A stretch of DNA of 64,000 bases, taken from NCBI GenBank assembly GCA_020636405.1, contig JACJXW010000010.1:124001-188000 (forward strand), given 5' to 3'. The position numbers and the translations under genes were made by a program. This document shows positions 45,631-53,898 of this stretch, one piece after another. The DNA is from Lewinellaceae bacterium. Its GTDB lineage: Bacteria > Bacteroidota > Bacteroidia > Chitinophagales > Saprospiraceae. Numbering within the stretch: position 1 is the stretch's first letter; the number at the start of each line of letters is the position of its first letter. A model generated the notes under the pieces. It did no database searches and was not told the origin of the DNA. It saw only the letters and a program-made list of their open reading frames with translations.

Positions 45631-45720
45631 GGTTGAGGGGTTGGGAGGTTAGGACGTTGGGGGGTTAGGACGTTGGGAGGTTGGGGGGTTGGGAGGTTGG
45701 GGGGTTGGGAGGTTTTTTTT
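45631..45720 (+). repeat. G-rich short tandem repeat with G-quadruplex potential
   Basis: After the TonB receptor stop, 16-bp units aggttggggggttggg and related ggttaggacgttgggg repeat about five times and end in eight T. Consecutive runs of three or more G with 2-5 base spacers satisfy the G-quadruplex pattern on the coding strand. Confidence 0.85.
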
Positions 45721-45741
45721 CAATTCGAGATGTAGATATGC

Positions 45742-45904
45742 TCCCTGCGGGGAAATGTACCGGCTGTGCCGGCGGAGTGCGGGGCTGCAGCCCGGAACAT
45801 TTCGGCCGAAGGCCGTATTTAAAGTGGCCCTGTGAAATGAAAACTTCGGTATTTCACAGGGCCTGACATTTCACGAATTTGGCCTCTTTGAGGCCAAATT
45901 CGTG
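45742..45904. repeat. Array of consecutive hairpins between convergent genes
   Basis: Five perfect inverted repeats follow one another: ccggc/gccgg (45760-45772), gggctgcagccc (45782-45793), cggcc/ggccg (45803-45815), ggccctgtgaaat/atttcacagggcc (45826-45863, 13-bp stem, loop 12) and cacgaatttggcctc/gaggccaaattcgtg (45872-45904, 15-bp stem, loop ttt). A small tccc/ggga pair precedes them. An outer pair aaatgtaccgg/ccggaacattt (one mismatch) encloses the first two. No coding potential. Confidence 0.88.
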
Positions 45905-45952
45905 CATTTTGAAAATTCGGGATGCCCTCTTGGTTCAGAGGATCGGTGCCCT

Positions 45953-47044
<1,092 letters not shown>

Positions 47045-47058
47045 GGATATTTCTTTTT

Positions 47059-47101
47059 GATGTCTATACATTAATGTTTTGACATCAAGATAAGTTTGAT
47101 G
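47059..47101 (-). promoter_or_regulatory. Operator-like dyads before the alkene reductase gene
   Basis: GATGTC-tat-ACATT/AATGT-ttt-GACATC (47059-47086) is a 28-bp dyad whose 11 specified positions per half match perfectly. CATCAA-N7-TTGATG (47083-47101) overlaps its end. On the minus strand TATCTTGA near 47085-47092 resembles a -7 box, so the first dyad would cover the transcription start, as expected for a repressor site. The regulator gene is not identified. Confidence 0.65.
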
Positions 47102-47415
47102 AACTGTCCTCTAATTTTCACTCAGAAAATTTTTCTATCGCTTTAAATAACTGGGAAACAAGGAGGGAGGAGAAGGAAGGGCTGCCCGTCTAAGGTTGGA
47201 CAACAGTAGCCGGGGCTGTGTACGATGTACGGAATCTCTACATGCCTGTCCAAGGTTAGAATGGTAGCCGAAGGCATACAGGCTTTAAAAGGCTTTAACA
47301 CAGGAGTTCATCCCGAATTTTTAATGGAGCAGAACATAGCAAGCAAAACCATTTCAAAATCTGGGATGACTCCTATTCTCAATTGGGTGATCTTTACAAG
47401 AGCTATCCGCTATGT
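47102..47415. other. Intergenic region without a recognised gene
   Basis: A short open frame at 47225-47434 runs into the end of the neighbouring gene and shows no protein-like features. No repeat or RNA gene is seen. Confidence 0.4.
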
Positions 47416-48435
47416 TTATTGCACAAGCGGGTAATACACTTTAGTGAGCCATTTTGAGGCGTCTTTTTCTTTTTCCGGGTCGGTGACATATTCTTCGATA
47501 ACCGGAACGGATGTCTTCACACCGGTGGCGGCAATGTACTGGTCGATGGCTTCGTGGACAGCGCCGATGTTCTCATAAGGGCCGTAGTATTCCACCACCA
47601 GCGCCTGGGCAGCGGGCACTTCGAAGGTTTTCATGCCCTCGATCTCCATTTTTTCCTTTACCGGGATGGCCCCAGCCATATCCGTCACCTTGTTGGGCTC
47701 ATCCCAGGTAAAATAGAGCCCACATGGTGCTCCGGCCATCTCCAGGCCTTTCTCTTGTACGGCCTGGAACGCTTTGCCCAGGGAGGAGGCGTAAAATGCT
47801 GTCATTTTATCCATCTGGACTTCCTGCCGCAGGCCGATAAAATGGTGCATGGGCATTGGCATGCGCTTTACTTCGTAGCCGTTAATTTTTTGGCTGGACA
47901 ATGCCTTTGCCTTTGCCTCTACTACTCCTTTCAGCAACTCCAGGCCACGGTCGTAATCCTTATTGATGGCGCCCTCAAAATCCTGGAACAACAGCATGGC
48001 ATTCCAGGGAAAGGGGAATTTGGAATGGAAGCCCCAGGTAGTTTTGGTACCGCCTTCTGCGGGCTCGAACTCCCAGTAGCTGTCCGCCTGGCCCATGCCG
48101 TCAAATTCCAGCAGGATGTCTATCCTTTCATTCGGTTTGCTTTCGGTAATAGTCATTGTCCCGTTTCCGGAATTCTCGGAAACCCAGCTGGAGGTAGCGC
48201 CAACGCCCACCGTTTTATCTCCCAGAGTTGTTTTGATCGTAGGATCAGTTTCCGTCCAGGGCGACCAGCTTTCGCCGGTGGACAGGTCATTGATGGTGTT
48301 GAAAACGAGGGCGGGCGGTGCGTCAATGGTAATGGAACGGGCGGTGCCGGCCTCCTTGGGCGCAACGAGTGCGAGGATCAGGAAAATACCGATCAGGCCC
48401 AGGACAGCGAAGAGGATGATCTTTAGAACTTTCAT
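47416..48435 (-). CDS. SRPBCC domain fused to GyrI-like effector-binding domain
   Basis: Start set at 48435 (MKVLKIILFAVLGLIGIFLI), which gives an N-terminal membrane anchor; the longer frame adds 29 unlikely residues. The 339-residue protein has an SRPBCC/START-type ligand pocket (about 35-175; ITIDAPPALVFNTINDLSTGESWSP is split by WSPW) and a GyrI-like/AraC effector-binding domain (about 195-335; GLYFTWDEPN, ALVVEYYGPYENIGAVHEAI). Both domains bind small hydrophobic molecules. The anchored double-pocket form is common in Bacteroidota; the ligand is unknown. Confidence 0.85.
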   Translation of the reverse strand: MKVLKIILFAVLGLIGIFLILALVAPKEAGTARSITIDAPPALVFNTINDLSTGESWSPWTETDPTIKTTLGDKTVGVGATSSWVSENSGNGTMTITESKPNERIDILLEFDGMGQADSYWEFEPAEGGTKTTWGFHSKFPFPWNAMLLFQDFEGAINKDYDRGLELLKGVVEAKAKALSSQKINGYEVKRMPMPMHHFIGLRQEVQMDKMTAFYASSLGKAFQAVQEKGLEMAGAPCGLYFTWDEPNKVTDMAGAIPVKEKMEIEGMKTFEVPAAQALVVEYYGPYENIGAVHEAIDQYIAATGVKTSVPVIEEYVTDPEKEKDASKWLTKVYYPLVQ

Positions 48436-48793
48436 GGCTATGGCTTTATGTTTGCAAGTTGGTGACTGTATTTGTATGGTGGTTCGCGGTATCCGATACA
48501 CCGACTGGCCCTCCATTAGCACACCCTGAGCTTCCGTCTGGAACTCGGGGGAGCTTCACACCATTTTTCATGCTATTGATTAAGCATACAGCTACTTGAT
48601 GTTCGATGGAATGACGATGGCACTAACAGGAAAGTTTAATACAATACGGCTTCAAATTTAAATAAATTGTTTTAAAATATCAAATCAATAAACAAATTTT
48701 TTATTTTTGAATATTCTTATTCTTCTGGCCAGAGGCTTCCCATTGAAATTCCTTAGCTTGTGTAGCGTTTTATCCGGCAAACAGCAAATAACT
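48436..48793. other. AT-rich divergent promoter region
   Basis: It separates the SRPBCC gene from the cyclase gene. It is markedly AT-rich between 48590 and 48720 and contains the TATTTTTG box at 48702-48709. No RNA gene is seen. Confidence 0.4.
48702..48709 (+). promoter_or_regulatory. Candidate -7 box of the cyclase gene
   Basis: TATTTTTG fits TAnnTTTG and lies 85 bases before the cyclase start codon within an AT-rich region. The nearest TTG upstream is farther than usual. Confidence 0.45.
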
Positions 48794-51700
48794 ATGCGCA
48801 CGCTTTGGCTTTGCTCCTTCATTCTCATGGCCAGCGCCTTTCCTGCTCTGGCGCAATCTTCCAATGCACAGGTCAAGGTTTTTGATGTTGATGAGGGCCT
48901 GAGCCACCGCAAAGTCATCAAGATCCTTCAGGACAGTGCCGGCTTCATCTGGATTGCCACCATCGATGGCCTCAACCGCTTTGACGGCTATGAGTTCCTA
49001 CGCTTCAAAAGCCAGGGGGAAGAACAATTTCTGCCGCACGACGCCTTCACCGATATGCTCATCGACGAGCAGGACAACATCTGGCTGTCGAGCCCCGATT
49101 TCATTACCATCTACCAGCCTGGAAAAGGCAGTTACCGGGAGGTAAAGGTCAAGCAGGGGGCAATCGTAGAGCGCCAGTCCATCGTTCCTAACAGCTTGTT
49201 CCTCGACAACCGCAGCAACTTGTGGATGGCCGCCTACGATGAAAATTCGGCGGAAAGCAACCTCCGCGTGCTGAACAGCAAAAGGCAACTCCGGCAAGCG
49301 ACCCGACTGGAGGGCAGTTACCCCAAACATCCGGCCGTAGAGCTGGGCGACACGCTGTACGTCGGGGCCTATGACCGGGTGATCTGGAAACTCGACACCA
49401 AAGGCAACATCATCGAAGTATTGCAATTGCCTGCCGGGCCCAACCGGAGGATCGCCCAGATGCAGGTGGTTAAAGACAAATTGTTCCTGCTTTGTATCGA
49501 CGGCACGTTGCTGACCTACCATCCGCCAACCGGAGCGCTCCGGCAACATCCCATGAGTTTCGAGACCGATATGGCCAGCGCCCTGCTCGTGGAACCGGAT
49601 GGCGACATCTGGATCGGAGGCCACAGCGTGCTGCTCTACTACGACCACAAACGGGGCCAAACCATTGACTACGACCCCGACGTCCTGGAAATCACCCGGG
49701 CGGCATGTACTTACCGGCACATCTTCCAGGACCGCTCCGGAGTGATCTGGGTGGCTTCTGACTACGGCGCCATCAAGATCCTGCAGACGGAACCCGTCTT
49801 CACCCAGTACCTCAGCGGGCGAAATGAGTATTGCAGCAGCGTTTACTGCAGCACTCGGGGCATTACCGAGGATGAGGAGGGCAACGTCTACATTTCTTAT
49901 TACAACTCTATACACGTGCTCGATCCGGAGTCCGACAACCTGCGCCCGCTCTTCCCCTCCAACGATTTTTTCAACTACCCTTTCGGCCTCACCTATTTCA
50001 AGGGGGCCCTCTATACCGGCAACGGCAAACGGATCGACCTGAAGGCCCGCAGGGTAGACACCCTGCTGAACCATCCGCTCAAAGACCTCGGCCACGTCCT
50101 CGTCGACAAGGACAGCCTGCTTTGGATCGGATATATGAACTGGCTCTACCAGTACGACCCCGAAACAAAAATACTCAAAGAATTCCAGGACAGTAAAGGC
50201 AAATGGGACAGCCTGGCCGGCAACATCAGTTTCCTGTACCAGGGTAAAACCAATGATTGGATATGGATCGCCACCCTGTCGCACGGCATCTACAAAGTCG
50301 ATAAAGCCAAAGGGCGGATCCAGCGCTACCACGCCGGAAAGGACAGCCCCGTGCCGCTGCGCGACAACCAGTCCAACGCCTTGTACGAGGACAGCCGGGG
50401 CCGGCTCTGGATCGCCAATGCCAAGGGACTGCACTGCCTGGACCTGGCCACCAATCAACTCAGCGTATACACTACCGATGACGGCCTGTCCAATAATTTT
50501 ATCAATGGCATCTTGCCGGAAGGCGATTCCTGTATCTGGGTAAGCACCGACAACGGCCTGTGCCGCCTGAGTATAAAAACCGGGAAGTTCACCAACTTCT
50601 TCGTCGAAGACGGCATTTCCGCCAATGAGTTCAACCGCATTTCCTTCTACCGGTCGAGAGCCGGCCGGATGTATTTCGGTGGACTCAACGGGGTGAATGC
50701 CTTCACACCGGGCCCTCATCTGCTGGAAAAAAAGGAAGAAGAACAGGAGGCGCGTATCCTCTTCACCCGTTTCACCAAGTTCGACAGCGAAAGCGGCAAC
50801 CTCATCAACCGCATCTCCGGATTTCCTCCCAACGAAGTGATCACCATTTCTCCCTGGGACCGCACCTTTGCCTTCGAGTTTTCCCTGGCCGACTACCGCC
50901 AGCCTATGGACAACGTCTTCAGTTACTGGCTGGAAGGTTACGACGGCGACTGGCTGCCGCCTACCGAAAGCCACAGCATCCGGTACAACAACATCCCGGC
51001 AGGCAAATACACCTTCCGGGTACGCGCCAAAGCAGGCCTCAACAATCCGGAGTGGAACAGCCAGGAACTGGCCATTCGGGTAGTCGTACTGGAAGCATTC
51101 TACAACACCTGGTGGTTCTGGATGCTCTGCACCCTGCTGCTCACCGGTGGGGCCTTTGCCTTTATGCGTTACCGCATCTACCTGGCCCGCAAACGTGAAC
51201 AAGCCCTGGAACAGCTGGTCCGGGAACGCACCCAGGAACTGGAGCTGGAAAAACAGAAATCGGAAGAGCTCCTGCTCAATATCCTGCCCGCAGAGACCGC
51301 CGAGGAACTCAAGAAGTTTGGCGCGGCCAAGGCCAAGCGTCACGAACTGGTCACGGTCATGTTCTCCGACTTCAAGGGCTTCTCCCGCATCTCCGAGCAG
51401 ATGGACCCCGAAGACCTCGTAGCTGAGATCGACTACTGCTTCCGCGCCTTCGATGAGATCATGGAAAAGTACGGGCTGGAAAAGATCAAGACCGTCGGCG
51501 ACGCCTACCTCAGCGTTGGGGGCATGAACGACGACGACAGCAACGAAGCCACCCGCGTTACGCTCGCCGCCATGGAAATACAAGAATTCATGGCAGGGCT
51601 AAAGGTCCAAAGAGGAGCGGAGGAAAAACCCTGCTTCGAGGCCCGCATCGGCATCCACACCGGGCCGGTTGTAGCAGGTATCGTAGGCATCAAAAAATTT

Positions 51701-51898
51701 GCCTATGATATCTGGGGAGACACCGTCAACCTCGCCGCCCGCATGGAAACCAACGGCGATGCCGGCAGGGTTAACATTTCCGGCGCTACCTACGAGCTGA
51801 TCAAGGAGTTGTTCCGCTGTAGCTACCACGGCCAGTATACCGAGACGGACGGAGAGAATATCGATATGTACTATGTGGAGGAGTATTTGGGGGATTGA
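48794..51898 (+). CDS. Propeller-sensor class III adenylate cyclase
   Basis: Start set at 48794 (MRTLWLCSFILMASAFPALAQ), giving a signal peptide; 1034 residues. The periplasmic part consists of two-component-regulator propeller repeats (DSAGFIWIATIDGLNRFDGYEF, DRSGVIWVASDYGAIKIL, DSRGRLWIANAKGLHCLD), then a Y_Y_Y domain (about 690-775), one transmembrane helix (about 785-808) and a short coiled coil. The cyclase domain (about 845-1025) is complete: metal Asp in MFSDFKGF and VGDAYL, ATP-selecting Lys in KIKTVGDAY and Asp in YDIWGDTVN, transition-state Asn/Arg in VNLAARMET. It should make cAMP in answer to an outside ligand. The sensor half is like that of hybrid two-component systems. Confidence 0.92.
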   Translation: MRTLWLCSFILMASAFPALAQSSNAQVKVFDVDEGLSHRKVIKILQDSAGFIWIATIDGLNRFDGYEFLRFKSQGEEQFLPHDAFTDMLIDEQDNIWLSSPDFITIYQPGKGSYREVKVKQGAIVERQSIVPNSLFLDNRSNLWMAAYDENSAESNLRVLNSKRQLRQATRLEGSYPKHPAVELGDTLYVGAYDRVIWKLDTKGNIIEVLQLPAGPNRRIAQMQVVKDKLFLLCIDGTLLTYHPPTGALRQHPMSFETDMASALLVEPDGDIWIGGHSVLLYYDHKRGQTIDYDPDVLEITRAACTYRHIFQDRSGVIWVASDYGAIKILQTEPVFTQYLSGRNEYCSSVYCSTRGITEDEEGNVYISYYNSIHVLDPESDNLRPLFPSNDFFNYPFGLTYFKGALYTGNGKRIDLKARRVDTLLNHPLKDLGHVLVDKDSLLWIGYMNWLYQYDPETKILKEFQDSKGKWDSLAGNISFLYQGKTNDWIWIATLSHGIYKVDKAKGRIQRYHAGKDSPVPLRDNQSNALYEDSRGRLWIANAKGLHCLDLATNQLSVYTTDDGLSNNFINGILPEGDSCIWVSTDNGLCRLSIKTGKFTNFFVEDGISANEFNRISFYRSRAGRMYFGGLNGVNAFTPGPHLLEKKEEEQEARILFTRFTKFDSESGNLINRISGFPPNEVITISPWDRTFAFEFSLADYRQPMDNVFSYWLEGYDGDWLPPTESHSIRYNNIPAGKYTFRVRAKAGLNNPEWNSQELAIRVVVLEAFYNTWWFWMLCTLLLTGGAFAFMRYRIYLARKREQALEQLVRERTQELELEKQKSEELLLNILPAETAEELKKFGAAKAKRHELVTVMFSDFKGFSRISEQMDPEDLVAEIDYCFRAFDEIMEKYGLEKIKTVGDAYLSVGGMNDDDSNEATRVTLAAMEIQEFMAGLKVQRGAEEKPCFEARIGIHTGPVVAGIVGIKKFAYDIWGDTVNLAARMETNGDAGRVNISGATYELIKELFRCSYHGQYTETDGENIDMYYVEEYLGD

Positions 51899-52019
51899 GG
51901 ATTGACCCTGGCAGTTGTGGACTCTCCTTCCGGGCAACGTGAACGCTTTAAGTTGATCCTTACTCATTAATTCCCTCCACCCGGGCCTACGGGCCCGGCT
52001 CTATCTAATTTCTCTCAGC

Positions 52020-53552
52020 ATGTTTGTTTTAAGATGTTTCTCAGCCATGTTCCTTTTAGTTTTGTGTCATATGACAACAACAGGACAGGGTACTTATAAT
52101 GTTTCTACAGATATTGGCTGGCCTACCAACCACTTTCGGGATATGATCGTGGATAACGATACGATCATCGGTTATGGTTTAGGTTATGCCGATAGCACTT
52201 ACGCTCAGCAAGGCCTGATCCTTTCCAAGTTTGACTCCTCCGGCAATCACCTTTTCTCCCGGATGATCCTTGACCCCCTGGGTGAACACCTTTCTATCAG
52301 TTACCATTGGGGCAAGATCGCCAAAACCCGCGACGGCGGCTACATCATGACCGCCGCCCCCACCCATGGCGACGCTGCCTGGCTGATCAAGGTAGGCCAT
52401 GATTTTGAGGTGGAATTCATCAAAGAATACCTCGATACGGTAAACAGAAGCCATTACCGGTACAACGTACCCATTGAACTCGAGGATGGGTATCTGTTGA
52501 GTGGAAGCATACAACGGCTAAACTACCTCAACAACCCATTTGCCCGGAGGGTAGATAAACAAGGTAACACCATTTGGTTTAAGTATTTTGGAGCCTATGA
52601 TGTTGCAGCAGTATTCAACGATATGGTTAAAGTGAATGATTCAATTTTTTTAGCCTTTAGTACCACCGAGGTAGCGGATAACCCCGGCATCATTGCATCT
52701 GCAATCAATTACATTGACTGGAATGGAGATATCCTCCGCTCCTGGCAGTCCGAACCTGACCCAGAAATCGGCTTTGCAAGAAAGGCCCTCCCCACTGCTG
52801 ATGATGGCATCATAACTTTTGGCCAATACCCAGTGGAAGTTATCAACGAAGTCATCTATGTCCAACCTACTTTGGCCAAGCTGGATTCCAATTTTCAAAT
52901 TGAATGGATACGCCATTTCGGCTATGTTGCCCGGCTAAGTGCGAAAATTATTTTTTGGGATATAGAGCCCCTCTCCGACGGCAACTACATCGGCGCAGGG
53001 GAGAGCGCCAACCCGCCCGGCAGCGAGCCGCGCCGCCGCACGGGCTGGCTGCACAAATTCTCCCCTCAGGGCGATAGCCTCTGGGAGGCTTTGCCCGAAG
53101 CGCCCTTCCTGCCGGCATCGGAATACGATGTAGGGGCGCTGGCCGGCGTGGGCGAGCTGGCCAGCGGCAGTATCGTAGCCGCCGGCGAGGTGAACAAGGG
53201 CAACCAACGGTACATCTGGCTGGTGAAAGTAACGCCGGACGGCTGCCTGGATACGCTTTGCTCAGTGGTATCGGCAGTAGAGGGCTTTGCTTCGCCGGAG
53301 CAGGCCTCGCTGTCCCTGTTCCCCAACCCCACTGCCGGGCCGCTCACGCTGGCCTGGGCGGCGCCGCCGCCAGGGCGGGAGGCCCACCTCCACCTGTACG
53401 ACGCGGGCGGGCGGGAAGTGTGGCGGCAGCAGCGCCCGGTGGAGCGGCAGATGGAGCTGAGCCTGAGTGGGCTGCCGGAGGGCCTCTATTTTTTGCAGGT
53501 ACGCACGAGCGAGGGAAATTGGGTAGAGCGGGTGGTGGTGCGGAGGGAATGA
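52020..53552 (+). CDS. Secreted T9SS protein with type A sorting domain
   Basis: A 510-residue protein: signal peptide (MFVLRCFSAMFLLVLCHMTTTGQG), a central region of propeller-like repeats with alternating DSSGNHLFS, DKQGNTIWFKYF, DWNGDILRSW and SPQGDSLWEALP motifs, and a C-terminal type A sorting domain (LFPNPTAGPLTL...LYDAGGREVWRQQ...GLPEGLYFLQVRT). Function unknown; type IX export is clear. Base composition changes sharply near 52965: before it the gene is AT-richer with varied codons, after it is strongly GC-rich to the end. Confidence 0.85.
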   Translation: MFVLRCFSAMFLLVLCHMTTTGQGTYNVSTDIGWPTNHFRDMIVDNDTIIGYGLGYADSTYAQQGLILSKFDSSGNHLFSRMILDPLGEHLSISYHWGKIAKTRDGGYIMTAAPTHGDAAWLIKVGHDFEVEFIKEYLDTVNRSHYRYNVPIELEDGYLLSGSIQRLNYLNNPFARRVDKQGNTIWFKYFGAYDVAAVFNDMVKVNDSIFLAFSTTEVADNPGIIASAINYIDWNGDILRSWQSEPDPEIGFARKALPTADDGIITFGQYPVEVINEVIYVQPTLAKLDSNFQIEWIRHFGYVARLSAKIIFWDIEPLSDGNYIGAGESANPPGSEPRRRTGWLHKFSPQGDSLWEALPEAPFLPASEYDVGALAGVGELASGSIVAAGEVNKGNQRYIWLVKVTPDGCLDTLCSVVSAVEGFASPEQASLSLFPNPTAGPLTLAWAAPPPGREAHLHLYDAGGREVWRQQRPVERQMELSLSGLPEGLYFLQVRTSEGNWVERVVVRRE

Positions 53553-53589
53553 GGGCGAAGGCGGAACTCTGAAATGTTAGAACGTTAGG

Positions 53590-53655
53590 ACGTGGGGACG
53601 TGGGGAGGAACCCAGAAACGTGAGAACGTGGGGACGTGGGGAGGAGCCCAGAAAC
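53590..53655. repeat. 30-bp direct repeat, two copies
   Basis: Bases 53590-53619 and 53626-53655 are the same 30 bases apart from one change (aggaaccc versus aggagccc), built of acgtgggg units and ending in cccagaaac. A partial third copy of cccagaaac follows to 53664. Confidence 0.88.
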
Positions 53656-53765
53656 CCAGAAACCCCATAACAAACTAAAAACCAGCCAACTGCACCAAAA
53701 TTAACTTTTTTCTTGCCCGGTTTACCCGGTGAAAAGAGGCGGTGAACTGTCCCTGTTTTTGGCCG

Positions 53766-53830
53766 AAAAAAGGGTAACTTCGCTAAGTGAGCAGGAGAAC
53801 TCTAGTCTCCTGCTCACTGGGAAGTTACCC
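53766..53830 (-). terminator. Long intrinsic terminator of the porZ-like gene
   Basis: Outer stem gggtaactt/aagttaccc (53772-53780 with 53822-53830) and inner perfect 13-bp stem agtgagcaggaga/tctcctgctcact (53786-53798 with 53806-53818). On the minus strand the stem is followed by six U (53766-53771). It starts 69 bases after the stop at 53899. Confidence 0.85.
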
Positions 53831-53898
53831 GGGCCCATACCCAAGCCCCAAAAAACTACAGGAGAAAATCTAACCACCGGCTCACAAGCCCTCCGGCC

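Noticed and set aside
47225..47434. A 69-codon open frame between the alkene reductase and SRPBCC genes
   Set aside because: It overlaps the end of the neighbouring gene and shows no protein-like pattern.
48998..51583. An 861-codon open frame antisense to the cyclase gene
   Set aside because: It is a by-product of codon bias in the GC-rich cyclase gene; it has no domain features and lies fully opposite a well-supported gene.
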